From assembly GCA_045123995.1 (NCBI GenBank), contig JBGVKY010000025.1, forward strand, positions 1-64,000: a stretch of DNA of 64,000 nt, written 5' to 3'. The DNA comes from HGM11501 sp045123995. Lineage in GTDB: Bacteria; Bacillota; Clostridia; CAKSNL01; HGM11501. Positions within the stretch are counted from its first letter, which is position 1; every line of letters starts with the position of its first letter. This document shows, one piece after another, positions 40,565 through 48,797 of this stretch. Below the pieces are notes generated by a model. It was not told the origin of the DNA. It was given only the letters and a program-made list of their open reading frames with translations, and ran no database searches. Both the position numbers and the translations under genes were made by a program.

Positions 40565-41340
40565 TGTTTTCCCTCCGTCAAATTCTTTAAGTAAATTGTG
40601 TAAAGTCCCGATAAAAGCAGGTTGGGATTATATATAATATCCTTATTGCAATGGGGAACGATATATTTTGCATGACCGCCTGTTGCTATAACTTTAGCGT
40701 CGGTTTTCATTTCCGATAAGAAGCGGTCAATCATTCCGTCAATCATGGAAGCGGTACCGAAAACAATACCTGAACGCATACAGTCGGGAGTGTTTGTTCC
40801 GATAACCTGCTTGGGAGCTTCAAAGCTTATTTCCTGCAAAAGAGCTGCTTTTTTGGTAAGGGCATTAAGGGAAGTGGTTATACCTGGCAAAATTGCACAG
40901 CCGATAAAGCTGTTATTTTCGTCGCTGGCGGAAATTGTAGTAGCTGTTCCCATGTCGATTACAATAACGGGGCCTTTGTAAATGGATAAAGCCGCCACAT
41001 TGTTTGCAACAATGTCGCTTCCTAGCTGAGAGGGATTGTCGGTTTTTATGTTGAGCCCTGTTTTAACACCGGGACCTAAAATTAAAGGCTTTTTCCCTAT
41101 AAGCTTTTCCACTGCATGGGATAAAACTGCAGAAAGGGGAGGAACAACGCTGGAAATAATAGCTCCGTCGAAGACGTTTTTATCAACTCCGTGGAGGTTT
41201 AAAATACCCAGAATGTAAGTGGCATATTCATCTTCCAGGCGGTTATGGTTGGTTTCAAGACGAGAAATGAAAAGAATTTCCCCGTCCTTTATGGCACCTA
41301 AAACGATGTTGGAATTTCCTATATCAACTGCAAGTATCAT
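40561..41340 (-). CDS. coaX: Type III pantothenate kinase (259 aa)
   Basis: First step of coenzyme A synthesis, ATP-dependent phosphorylation of pantothenate. ASKHA-fold motifs LAVDIGNSNIVLG (residues 3-15), GADIV-like LGSDIVANNVAA and VIDMGTATTISA, then ATGGHAKYI. Length is typical. AGGAAG precedes the ATG. Operon with comM. Confidence 0.95.
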   Translation of the reverse strand: MILAVDIGNSNIVLGAIKDGEILFISRLETNHNRLEDEYATYILGILNLHGVDKNVFDGAIISSVVPPLSAVLSHAVEKLIGKKPLILGPGVKTGLNIKTDNPSQLGSDIVANNVAALSIYKGPVIVIDMGTATTISASDENNSFIGCAILPGITTSLNALTKKAALLQEISFEAPKQVIGTNTPDCMRSGIVFGTASMIDGMIDRFLSEMKTDAKVIATGGHAKYIVPHCNKDIIYNPNLLLSGLYTIYLKNLTEGKQ

Positions 41341-41371
41341 AAAAACACTTCCTTTTAATGGATATATAGGT

Positions 41372-41400
41372 AGTATATCACGAAAGAGTCATAAAATCAA
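41372..41400 (-). promoter_or_regulatory. Promoter of coaX-comM
   Basis: Minus strand TTGATT (41400-41395), 17-nt spacer, TATACT (41377-41372). Confidence 0.6.
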
Positions 41401-41447
41401 GGAAGAAGTAGGAAAAAGGAATTTTTCAGGCAGGGGGTAAAAAAATC

Positions 41448-41475
41448 TTGACAAAGATGAAAAAACGTGTATAAT
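41448..41475 (+). promoter_or_regulatory. Promoter of tRNA-Glu
   Basis: TTGACA (41448-41453), 16-nt spacer, TATAAT (41470-41475), 12 bases before the tRNA. Confidence 0.78.
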
Positions 41476-41487
41476 ATAAAAGGTAAT

Positions 41488-41563
41488 GGCCTTATCGTCT
41501 AGTGGCCTAGGACGGAGCCCTCTCACGGCTCAAACCGGGGTTCGACTCCCCGTAAGGTCACCA
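41488..41563 (+). tRNA. tRNA-Glu (anticodon CTC)
   Basis: A 76-nt gene beginning GGCCTTA and ending TAAGGTC-A-CCA. Anticodon stem GAGCC/GGCTC encloses loop CTCTCAC (anticodon CTC), and the T arm is CGGGG TTCGACT CCCCG. It reads GAG codons. Confidence 0.96.
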
Positions 41564-41570
41564 AAAAAGT

Positions 41571-41599
41571 AAAAAGCACCCGAATGGGTGCTTTTTTTT
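41571..41599 (+). terminator. Terminator of tRNA-Glu
   Basis: Eleven-bp stem (41571-41581 with 41586-41596), loop GAAT, eight T. Confidence 0.9.
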
Positions 41600-41660
41600 A
41601 GTCATCTTTTTATAGATATGCCATATATCCATTTTTAACATTATATGACATAATTTTATT

Positions 41661-41687
41661 AAAATAAATATATAATATATTTATTTT
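41661..41687. promoter_or_regulatory. 27-bp palindrome, likely operator of the RHH gene
   Basis: Perfect 13-1-13 palindrome of A/T only (AAAATAAATATAT, central A, then its complement). It abuts the ribosome binding site GGAG (41688-41691) of the next gene and overlaps possible TATAAT-like -10 sequence (41671-41676), so bound protein would block transcription. Confidence 0.55.
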
Positions 41688-41698
41688 GGAGTGATAAT

Positions 41699-41899
41699 AT
41701 GTCTGTTAAAAGTGTATCTATAAGGATAGAGGAAGAAATGCTTGAAAAAATCGCTTATGTTGCTGATTATGAAGGCAGGAGTGTAAACAGTCATGTTCTT
41801 GTTCTTATAAGAGAAAACATAAAAGCCTTTGAAGAAGCCCATGGAAAAATTGACGGAAACATTAAATCAGACTTAAATGTAAAACCTACAAGGAAATAA
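41699..41899 (+). CDS. Ribbon-helix-helix (Arc/CopG-like) DNA-binding protein (66 aa)
   Basis: The first ~45 residues (VKSVSIRIEEEMLEKIAYVA, then YEGRSVNSHVLVLIRENIKA) fit the ribbon-helix-helix fold: a basic/polar beta strand with alternating residues and two helices separated by GRS. The C-terminal tail is charged. GGAG precedes the ATG by 7 bases. It probably represses itself through the adjoining palindrome. No toxin gene follows, so it is not an evident antitoxin. Confidence 0.75.
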   Translation: MSVKSVSIRIEEEMLEKIAYVADYEGRSVNSHVLVLIRENIKAFEEAHGKIDGNIKSDLNVKPTRK

Positions 41900-41930
41900 C
41901 TCAAAAGTCTTGGGAAGGGGTTCTTATACC

Positions 41931-41959
41931 TTGAATTTTTTGCGGAATTATGGTAAAAT
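41931..41959 (+). promoter_or_regulatory. Promoter of radC
   Basis: TTGAAT (41931-41936), 17-nt spacer, TAAAAT (41954-41959). Confidence 0.6.
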
Positions 41960-41990
41960 ATTTATAAAATATTACTAAGGAGTGACTTAT

Positions 41991-42680
41991 GTGACGGAAT
42001 CCAATTCACATTCAAATCACAGAGAAAGAGTCAGAAAGAAATTTGCTGAATTCGGCTTCGATGGATTTTATGACCATGAAGTTTTGGAAATGATGCTTTT
42101 TTATGCCATTCCCAGATGCGATACAAATCCTATTGCACATGCCCTTTTAGATGAGTTCGGGACTCTTGCCCAGGTACTGGATGCCGATGTGAACTCTCTT
42201 AAAAAGGTTGATGGAATAGGGGAAAGTGCGGCAGTTTATTTGAGTGCTTTAGGTAAAATAGTAGGAAGATACAACCGCTCCCGGTGGGAGGATACGAAAT
42301 CTGCATTTGCCAATGTTACTTCCGCAGGACTCTGGTGTGCAGACTACATAGGAAATGAAACTGAAGAGGTTTTTGCCTTAATCTGTCTTGATACACAAAA
42401 GCAGGTGAAAAAACAGGTTATTTTAGCAAGAGGAGTGGTGGATAAAGTTCACGTTGACGTGAGAAAAATTGCGCAGCATGTTGTAAGCGTCAATGCGAAA
42501 TACATAGTTCTTTGCCACAACCACCCTTCGGGAATATTACAGCCATCCTATGAAGATATTGAAATGACCGGAAAACTGATAGCGGCATTAAAACCTCTGG
42601 AAATAGAAATTATCGACCATTTTGTGGTTTCGGGCCGTGGCTTTACCAGCATGGCTGAACGGGGACTTTTGAAAAATTAA
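41991..42680 (+). CDS. radC: RadC family JAB-domain protein (229 aa)
   Basis: N-terminal helix-hairpin-helix part (LKKVDGIGESAAVYLSALG, about residues 60-80) and a C-terminal JAB/MPN domain with the metal motif HNHPSG and later SYED (about 177-192). Once thought a DNA repair factor; the actual role is unresolved. GTG at 41991 is chosen since AAGGAG lies 8 bases before it; a GTG at 41982 overlaps that site. Confidence 0.93.
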   Translation: MTESNSHSNHRERVRKKFAEFGFDGFYDHEVLEMMLFYAIPRCDTNPIAHALLDEFGTLAQVLDADVNSLKKVDGIGESAAVYLSALGKIVGRYNRSRWEDTKSAFANVTSAGLWCADYIGNETEEVFALICLDTQKQVKKQVILARGVVDKVHVDVRKIAQHVVSVNAKYIVLCHNHPSGILQPSYEDIEMTGKLIAALKPLEIEIIDHFVVSGRGFTSMAERGLLKN

Positions 42681-42731
42681 GGCATTTTTAAGCCTCTCTT
42701 TTGCATATAAATTGCAAAGGGAGGTTTTTCT

Positions 42732-43871
42732 ATGCTTAAAAAAGTATTGTCGCTTATTATACTTATGACTATAATGCTTCAAGGAACGGCGCTGTGCGAA
42801 GGGGAAGAAATAAATCTTTCCTGCAAGAGCGCTGTTTTAATAGAAAAAAAGACAGGAAAAGTACTGTATGAAAAAAATCCCGATGAACCACTTCCCCCAG
42901 CAAGCATAACCAAGATAATGACGCTTTTGCTTATTATGGAAGATATAAATGAGGGCAAATTTACATTTGATGATGAGGTTACGGCATCAGAAAGAGCCAA
43001 ATCCATGGGAGGCTCCACAATTTTTCTTGATACTGGCGAGGTTATGACGGTGTCTGATCTTGTAAAGGGGATAGCGGTGGCAAGTGCCAATGACGCCTGC
43101 GTTGCTATGGCTGAATTTATGGAGGGAAGCGTAGAGGCCTTTGTCGAAAGAATGAATAAAAGAGCAAAGGAACTTTCTATGGAGAGCACGGTGTTTAGGA
43201 ACACAAATGGTCTTCCTGATCCTGAGCATAAATCCACAGCTTCTGATATAGCGAAAATGTCAAAAGCTCTGCTTAGTCATCCTGAAATACTTAGCTATAC
43301 CACCATATGGACGGATTCCTTAAGAAATGGGGAGTTTCTTTTGGCAAACACCAATAAGCTCATTCGTTTTTACGATGGGGCTACGGGACTTAAAACGGGT
43401 TCTACCGATGAAGCTGGGTGCTGTATCAGCGCCAGTGCAAAAAGGGATAATCTGGAGCTTATAGCGGTGGTTTTGGGAGCCCCCACATCGAATGACCGCT
43501 TTTCCGATGCCAGGGCTTTGCTTGATTACGGTTTTTCCAAAGTAAGTTTGTTTGAAGATTCAAATCTTGAAGAGATAAAGGGAAAGGTAAAGGTGGTAAA
43601 AGGGAAAGAGGAAGAAGTTTCCCTTAAAATGGAAAGCGGCCTTTATTATCTTAAAAAAAGAGGGAATTCCGTGGATGAAGAAATCATTACCGAAATTCCG
43701 GAACAAATTGAAGCTCCTGTAATAAAAGGACAAAAAATAGGAAAAATATATGTAAAGACAGGGGGAGAGATTGTTTCGGAAAGCAATCTTATAGCAGCTC
43801 AGGATGTGGGAAAGATAGGTTTTTTCAAAATGTATAAAAACATGTTAAAATATCTTCTGAGGCTTAAATAA
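42732..43871 (+). CDS. D-alanyl-D-alanine carboxypeptidase, PBP5/DacF type (379 aa)
   Basis: Exported penicillin-binding protein that trims the terminal D-Ala of peptidoglycan stems. A signal peptide (about residues 1-21) is followed by the catalytic triad motifs SITK (Ser58), SAND (about 116) and KTGST (about 219), then a beta-rich C-terminal domain (about 270-355). The last ~15 residues (FKMYKNMLKYLLRLK) form an amphipathic helix that would sit on the membrane. Paralogs DacF/DacB act in sporulation; which one this is cannot be decided. Confidence 0.92.
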   Translation: MLKKVLSLIILMTIMLQGTALCEGEEINLSCKSAVLIEKKTGKVLYEKNPDEPLPPASITKIMTLLLIMEDINEGKFTFDDEVTASERAKSMGGSTIFLDTGEVMTVSDLVKGIAVASANDACVAMAEFMEGSVEAFVERMNKRAKELSMESTVFRNTNGLPDPEHKSTASDIAKMSKALLSHPEILSYTTIWTDSLRNGEFLLANTNKLIRFYDGATGLKTGSTDEAGCCISASAKRDNLELIAVVLGAPTSNDRFSDARALLDYGFSKVSLFEDSNLEEIKGKVKVVKGKEEEVSLKMESGLYYLKKRGNSVDEEIITEIPEQIEAPVIKGQKIGKIYVKTGGEIVSESNLIAAQDVGKIGFFKMYKNMLKYLLRLK

Positions 43872-43896
43872 GTGGAAGTACGCTTCCACTTATTTC
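43866..43896 (+). terminator. Terminator after the carboxypeptidase gene
   Basis: Thirteen-bp stem (43866-43878 with 43883-43895), loop TACG, ends in TTTCTATTT. Confidence 0.75.
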
Positions 43897-43944
43897 TATT
43901 TATACATATTTACATATAATAATATATTGATATAAAATAATCCC

Positions 43945-43973
43945 TTGAAAAACAAGGAATTTTGTGATAAAAT
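43945..43973 (+). promoter_or_regulatory. Promoter of pepD
   Basis: TTGAAA (43945-43950), 17-nt spacer, TAAAAT (43968-43973). Confidence 0.6.
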
Positions 43974-44023
43974 TATAAATAAAACAAAGGACAAAGGGAA
44001 ATATTAACCTAAAGGAGTTTTTT

Positions 44024-45466
44024 ATGAATAACTTGATTGATTTGAGACCGCGGGAATTTTTTAAATATTTTATTGAGATAAGCAAAATACCAAGGGGCTC
44101 TGAAAACAGGAAGGGAATAAAAAATTATCTCATTTCTTTTGCAAAGGAACATTCCTTAAACTACTATGATGATGAAAACGATAATGTAATTATATATAAA
44201 AAAGGAAGTGTCGGCTTTGAAGAAAGTAAGCCTTTGATTTTGCAGGGACATACTGATATGGTGTGCCAGGCGAAAGAGGGCTTGGAATTTGATTTTGAGA
44301 AAGATGAAATAAAGCTTTTAGTGGACGGAGACTTTATAAAAGCTGATGGCACTACTTTGGGAGCTGATGACGGCTTTGCCGTTGCTCTTATGCTTTCTCT
44401 GCTTGCATCTTGTGATATAGAGCATCCTCCAATTGAAGCTGTATTTACCTCTGACGAGGAAATCGGTATGATTGGAGCGAAAGGACTTTCATTGGACAAA
44501 CTTAAAGGAAGAAGAATGATAAATTTAGACGCCGAGGATTTTTCATCTCTCACTGTCTCCTGTGCAGGAGGAAGCGATTTTGTATTCACTCTTCCATTAA
44601 AAAAGGAAAGAAAGTCGGGAACTAAATTAAAGCTCATCCTCAAAGGATTAAAGGGTGGTCATTCCGGCGTGGAAATAGATTCCGGCAGCGTAAATGCCGA
44701 TATGCTTTTAGGAAGGATATTGAATCACTTAAAATCAGAACTTCGGTTTGATATTATAAATGTAAATGGCGGAACCAAGGCGAACGCCATACCATCCTAT
44801 GCGGAAGCCACCCTTCTTTTAAGTGACATAAAAGACAGTGAGAAAAAAATAAATGACTATCTTATGGTTGTAAAGGAAGAAATTTCAAAAAGAGAAGAAA
44901 ATTTCACTTGGGAAACAGAAAATAAAGGATTGGTCGAAGAAGAAGTTTTAAGTGAAGAAACTAAAAGGACTTTAATCGCAGCTATTACATTTTCTCCCAA
45001 CGGAATTATATCTATGAGTAAGGAAATAGAAAATTTAGTGGAAACCTCCTTGAATCTGGGAATACTTAAAGAGGAAGAAGGAGAAATTATTTTCCACTAT
45101 GCATTAAGGAGCAGTAAAAAAAGTGCCCTTTTCGCTCTTGAGGAGAAAATGATTGCATTTTCAGAATTCCTGGGAGCAAAATTTGAAGCTTTCGGTCACT
45201 ATCCCCCCTGGGAATTTAATGATAAAAGTACCCTCCAAAAAATATATAAGGAAGTTTTCATAGAAAAAACAGGAAGGGAAATAAAGGTTGAAGCCATTCA
45301 TGCAGGATTGGAATGTGGAGTTTTTGCTTCGGGAATAGAGGGATTTGATGCCATATCGGTAGGTGCAGATATAAAAGATGTTCACACCCCCGGGGAGAAA
45401 ATGTCAATATCTTCCGTAGAGAAGTTTTGCGATGTATTTTACGAGGTATTAAAAAGACTTAAATAG
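44024..45466 (+). CDS. pepD: Beta-Ala-His / aminoacyl-histidine dipeptidase PepD (480 aa)
   Basis: Zinc dipeptidase of family M20 that splits a wide range of dipeptides in the cytosol. Motifs: LILQGHTDMVCQAKEG with a metal-binding His/Asp (about residue 80), TTLGADDGFAVALMLSLL with the bridging Asp (about 115), FTSDEEIGMIGAKGL with the catalytic Glu-Glu (about 145) and the C-terminal VEAIHAGLECG. AAAGGAG precedes the ATG. It stands just ahead of an oligopeptide transporter, a sensible uptake-and-hydrolysis pair. Confidence 0.94.
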   Translation: MNNLIDLRPREFFKYFIEISKIPRGSENRKGIKNYLISFAKEHSLNYYDDENDNVIIYKKGSVGFEESKPLILQGHTDMVCQAKEGLEFDFEKDEIKLLVDGDFIKADGTTLGADDGFAVALMLSLLASCDIEHPPIEAVFTSDEEIGMIGAKGLSLDKLKGRRMINLDAEDFSSLTVSCAGGSDFVFTLPLKKERKSGTKLKLILKGLKGGHSGVEIDSGSVNADMLLGRILNHLKSELRFDIINVNGGTKANAIPSYAEATLLLSDIKDSEKKINDYLMVVKEEISKREENFTWETENKGLVEEEVLSEETKRTLIAAITFSPNGIISMSKEIENLVETSLNLGILKEEEGEIIFHYALRSSKKSALFALEEKMIAFSEFLGAKFEAFGHYPPWEFNDKSTLQKIYKEVFIEKTGREIKVEAIHAGLECGVFASGIEGFDAISVGADIKDVHTPGEKMSISSVEKFCDVFYEVLKRLK

Positions 45467-45468
45467 GC

Positions 45469-45497
45469 TTGATTTTTCCCTCTTTTTATGGTACAAT
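45469..45497 (+). promoter_or_regulatory. Promoter of the OPT transporter gene
   Basis: TTGATT (45469-45474), 17-nt spacer, TACAAT (45492-45497). Confidence 0.6.
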
Positions 45498-45534
45498 TTG
45501 TCAGTATATGATTTATTGACGAAAGGATGATTTT

Positions 45535-47445
45535 GTGGAGAATAAAAAAGAATTCAAACCCTATGTTTCTCATGAAAAGACTCCTGCAGAAATAACGGTA
45601 ACCTCTCTGGTTGTAGGCATTTTGCTTGCCATTATATTCGGAGCGGCGAATGCTTACCTGGGACTCAGGGTAGGAATGACGGTTTCGGCTTCAATTCCTG
45701 CAGCGGTTATATCCATGGGAGTTATAAGGGTTCTTTTGAAGAAAAATTCAATTCTTGAAAGTAATCTGGTTCAGACTATAGGCTCTGCCGGAGAATCTCT
45801 GGCAGCAGGTGCGATTTTCACTCTTCCTGCTCTTTTCCTCTGGGCGGCAGAGGGAAGAGAGGGAGCGGCGAAACCCGGAATGCTTGAAATTACATTGATT
45901 GCTCTGCTCGGCGGACTTTTGGGCGTGTTTTTCATGATACCTTTAAGAAATGCACTCATCGTTAAAGAGCACGGAATACTTCCCTATCCAGAAGGAAGTG
46001 CCTGTGCAGAGGTTTTGCTGGCAGGAGAAAACGGTGGTTCATCTGCCACATCTGTTTTTGCGGGTATGGGATTTGCAGCAGCATTTAAGTTCATAATAGA
46101 CGGGCTTAAGCTGGTGTCAGGAGAAATAAGCCTTAAAATAAAAGGTTTTGCCGGAGAAATCGGAACGCAAATTTATCCTGCAGTAATGAGCGTCGGCTAT
46201 ATCTGCGGACCTAAAATTTCTTCTTATATGTTTGCCGGCGGTATTTTAAGCTGGATGGTAATAATTCCTCTTATTGTGCTTTTCGGTAAAGATCTGATTC
46301 TTTATCCCGGAACGGCACCCATTGGTGAAATTTATGAAGCGTCAGGAGCATCGGGAATATGGTCAAGCTATATCCGTTATATAGGAGCAGGTGCTCTTGC
46401 GGCAGGAGGTATAATAAGCCTCATTAAGTCTCTTCCTCTCATTATAAAGACCTTTGGCGGTGCTATGAAGAGCATGACAAATGCAGGCGGTACAACAGAC
46501 AAGAGAACAGACAGAGATATAAATATTGTTGTTGTTTTAATTTCTGTAGCAATTCTTACTCTATTGGTATGGCTCGTTCCTGCTATTCCCGTAAGTCTTA
46601 TCGGGGCGGTAATTGTTGTTATCTTCGGATTTTTCTTTGCAACCGTATCTTCGAGAATGGTAGGTTTGGTAGGAAGCAGTAACAATCCTGTTTCAGGAAT
46701 GGCTATTGCAACACTTTTAATCGCAACTTTAATTCTTAAGTTCACAGGGCAGACAGGAATACTGGGAATGACAAGTGCAATAGCAATAGGCTCCATTATA
46801 TGTATTGTATCTGCTATTGCGGGAGATACATCTCAGGACTTAAAAACAGGTTACTTACTTGGTGCAACACCCAAAAAGCAGCAGATTGGAGAAGTCATCG
46901 GCGTTGTAGCATCAGCTATCGCTATCGGCGCCACTTTATATCTTTTAGATGCTGCATGGGGATTTGGTTCACAGGAGCTTGGAGCTCCGCAGGCTACACT
47001 CATGAAACTCATTGTTGAGGGTGTTATGGAGGGAAATCTTCCCTGGACACTGGTTGCAATAGGAGCTATAATTGCCGTTGTTGTAGAAATAGTAGGAATT
47101 CCCGTACTTCCTTTTGCTATCGGTATTTATCTTCCTGTTCAGCTTAATGCATGCATAATGATTGGCGGTCTTATCCGTCTTGGTTTCGATAAGATGAAGA
47201 AGGAGAAAGAAGAAAAGGAAAGAATCGTAAACGACGGAATTTTGTTCTGCTCAGGTATGATTGCAGGAGAAGGTATAATAGGTATTGCTCTTGCAATATT
47301 TGCAATATTCGGCTTAGGCGAAGCAATTGACCTTTCAGCAAAATTAAATCTCTCCGCATCCTTTATGTCAATAGGAGGACTTGTCCTGCTGGGAATTATA
47401 ATTTTAAGTCTTCTTAAATTCTCTTTATGGAAAAAGAAAAAATGA
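45535..47445 (+). CDS. OPT family oligopeptide transporter (636 aa)
   Basis: Proton-coupled importer of the oligopeptide transporter family with about 14-16 hydrophobic segments. The family blocks EITVTSLVVGILLAIIFGAA, NAYLGLRVGMTVSASIPAAV, LVQTIGSAGESLAAGAIFTL, PYPEGSACAEVL and AGDTSQDLKTGYLLGATP are all present. GTG start behind GAAAGGATG. It overlaps a small PqqD-like gene at its 3' end by 19 bases, or abuts it closely, so the two are coupled. Confidence 0.93.
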   Translation: MENKKEFKPYVSHEKTPAEITVTSLVVGILLAIIFGAANAYLGLRVGMTVSASIPAAVISMGVIRVLLKKNSILESNLVQTIGSAGESLAAGAIFTLPALFLWAAEGREGAAKPGMLEITLIALLGGLLGVFFMIPLRNALIVKEHGILPYPEGSACAEVLLAGENGGSSATSVFAGMGFAAAFKFIIDGLKLVSGEISLKIKGFAGEIGTQIYPAVMSVGYICGPKISSYMFAGGILSWMVIIPLIVLFGKDLILYPGTAPIGEIYEASGASGIWSSYIRYIGAGALAAGGIISLIKSLPLIIKTFGGAMKSMTNAGGTTDKRTDRDINIVVVLISVAILTLLVWLVPAIPVSLIGAVIVVIFGFFFATVSSRMVGLVGSSNNPVSGMAIATLLIATLILKFTGQTGILGMTSAIAIGSIICIVSAIAGDTSQDLKTGYLLGATPKKQQIGEVIGVVASAIAIGATLYLLDAAWGFGSQELGAPQATLMKLIVEGVMEGNLPWTLVAIGAIIAVVVEIVGIPVLPFAIGIYLPVQLNACIMIGGLIRLGFDKMKKEKEEKERIVNDGILFCSGMIAGEGIIGIALAIFAIFGLGEAIDLSAKLNLSASFMSIGGLVLLGIIILSLLKFSLWKKKK

Positions 47446-47777
47446 AAAAAGAAAAGATTTCTTTAGAACACAAAGTAAGAATAAAGGGTATTTCTTTTAC
47501 AAAAGATGAAAAGGGAGAGGTAACCCTTTTGAAAGAGAATAAAGGGATTTTGAATACCATTTGTCAGAAAGTATTAAAAAAGCCAAGAATAACCAAGATT
47601 CATTTAGACGAAATGGGAAGCTTTATATTTCCTCTTTTAGACGGGGATATGACGATTTCTTCTCTTGGCGAAAAAGTGAAAGAACACTTTGGAGATAAGG
47701 CAGAGCCTCTTTATGAAAGACTCGTAAAGTATATAAAAATCCTTGAAAGCTATGGCTTTGTGGAGATTACAGAATAA
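47427..47777 (+). CDS. PqqD-like (RRE-fold) protein (116 aa)
   Basis: The C-terminal ~80 residues (LDEMGSFIFPLLDGDMTISS, LGEKVKEHFG, YERLVKYIKILESYGFVEI) have the PqqD/RRE winged-helix pattern used to bind leader peptides in RiPP pathways, though here no precursor or radical SAM gene is near. ATG at 47427 lies inside the transporter gene; ATG at 47442 is an equal candidate and none has a clear ribosome binding site, so translation probably depends on the transporter's. Function with the peptide transporter is unknown. Confidence 0.75.
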   Translation: MEKEKMKKEKISLEHKVRIKGISFTKDEKGEVTLLKENKGILNTICQKVLKKPRITKIHLDEMGSFIFPLLDGDMTISSLGEKVKEHFGDKAEPLYERLVKYIKILESYGFVEITE

Positions 47778-47814
47778 AAATAAACCGATGAACTTTTCAT
47801 CGGTTTATTTTTTT
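47778..47814. terminator. Bidirectional terminator
   Basis: Fourteen-bp stem (47778-47791 with 47797-47810) between convergent PqqD-like and DtxR genes; T-run on the plus strand overlaps the DtxR gene end. Confidence 0.85.
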
Positions 47815-48170
47815 GATATAAATTCTTTAATTTTCTCAAAACTCTCTTCGCTTATATGATGTTCTATTTTACAGCTGTCAGAAAAAGCAGTTTCTTCACA
47901 GACGCCTAAATGCATCAGTGCTTTTGCAATAATTCCGTGACGCTCGTACATACGCTCGGCAATTAAAAGTCCCTTTTCGGTAAGGGATATTCCGCCATCT
48001 TTATCAATTGTGATAAAGCCCTCTTCCCGGAAATTTTTCATAGCCACGGAAACACTGGGTTTTGTAACCTTAAGCTCATTGGCGATATCTATGCTCCTTA
48101 CATGGCCGTTTTTCTTTTTAAGCATCAGTATGGTTTCAAGATAGTTTTCGCCGGATTCTTTTATAATCAT
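47805..48170 (-). CDS. DtxR/MntR family metal-dependent regulator (121 aa)
   Basis: Winged helix-turn-helix (NYLETILMLKKKNGHVRSID, IANELKVTKPSVSVAMKNF, residues 8-47) followed by the metal-binding dimerisation domain with ERMYERHGIIAKALMHLGV, CEETAFSDSCKIEHHIS (His, Glu and Cys ligands, about 70-110). No SH3-like C-terminal domain, as in short MntR types. Probably senses Mn2+ or Fe2+. A palindrome between its -10 and start codon suggests self-regulation. Confidence 0.9.
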   Translation of the reverse strand: MIIKESGENYLETILMLKKKNGHVRSIDIANELKVTKPSVSVAMKNFREEGFITIDKDGGISLTEKGLLIAERMYERHGIIAKALMHLGVCEETAFSDSCKIEHHISEESFEKIKEFISKK

Positions 48171-48182
48171 AAAAATACCTCA

Positions 48183-48227
48183 TTCCACTTATGGAAAAAG
48201 TATACCATATATTTTTTTTAATGTCAA
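48183..48227 (-). promoter_or_regulatory. Promoter and palindrome of the DtxR gene
   Basis: Minus strand TTGACA (48227-48222), 17-nt spacer, TATACT (48204-48199). TTCCA-CTTA-TGGAA (48183-48196) lies across the expected transcription start, a natural place for a repressor. Confidence 0.6.
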
Positions 48228-48239
48228 ATCAGAGGGGTG

Positions 48240-48689
48240 TCAGAAAAGTTTTTTACTGTCTAAAAGTATGGTAACGGGGCCGTCGTTAAGGAGTGATATT
48301 TTCATGTCGGCACCAAAAATTCCGCTTTCAACCTTAAGCCCTGCTTCCTTTAATCGGGATTTGAAAAGCTCGAAGTACTTTTCTCCCGTCACGGGGTCTG
48401 CCGCAGAAGAAAAGGAGGGACGAAAGCCTTTTCTCGCATCACCGTATAAGGTAAACTGAGAAATCACAAGAATTTCGCCGCTAACATCAGATAATGCCAG
48501 GTTCATTTTTTCATCGGAATCTTCGAAAATCCTTAAGCCTAAAGTCTTTTTTACAATATAATCAAGGTCTTCATCGGTGTCACCTTCTCCTACGCCAAAA
48601 AACACCAGAAAGCCCTTTTTGATTTCTCCTGTAATTTTATCATCCACCGTGCAGGAAGCATGGGTGACTCTCTGTATAACAGCACGCAT
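48240..48689 (-). CDS. dtd: D-aminoacyl-tRNA deacylase (149 aa)
   Basis: Hydrolyses D-amino acids from mischarged tRNA. Full family length; starts MRAVIQRVTHASCTVDD, contains the SQFTLYGDARKGFRPSFSSA active-site block (about residues 77-96) and the cross-subunit Gly-Pro motif NDGPVTILLDS near the end. AAGGAG precedes the ATG. Single gene divergent from the YerB-like lipoprotein gene. Confidence 0.95.
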   Translation of the reverse strand: MRAVIQRVTHASCTVDDKITGEIKKGFLVFFGVGEGDTDEDLDYIVKKTLGLRIFEDSDEKMNLALSDVSGEILVISQFTLYGDARKGFRPSFSSAADPVTGEKYFELFKSRLKEAGLKVESGIFGADMKISLLNDGPVTILLDSKKLF

Positions 48690-48747
48690 AAAAATACTCC
48701 TTTTTTAATTAAGTATACTCCATATTTTTCTTTTTTTCAAGTAAGTA

Positions 48748-48777
48748 TTTACTTTTATGACATTTTTATGCTATAAT
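48748..48777 (+). promoter_or_regulatory. Promoter of the YerB-like lipoprotein gene
   Basis: TTTACT (48748-48753), 18-nt spacer, TATAAT (48772-48777). Confidence 0.55.
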
Positions 48778-48797
48778 AAAAGAAAGGGGGTCATTAC

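Noticed and set aside
41699..41899. Antitoxin of a type II toxin-antitoxin pair
   Set aside because: No toxin-like gene lies on either side; the next gene is radC and the previous a tRNA.
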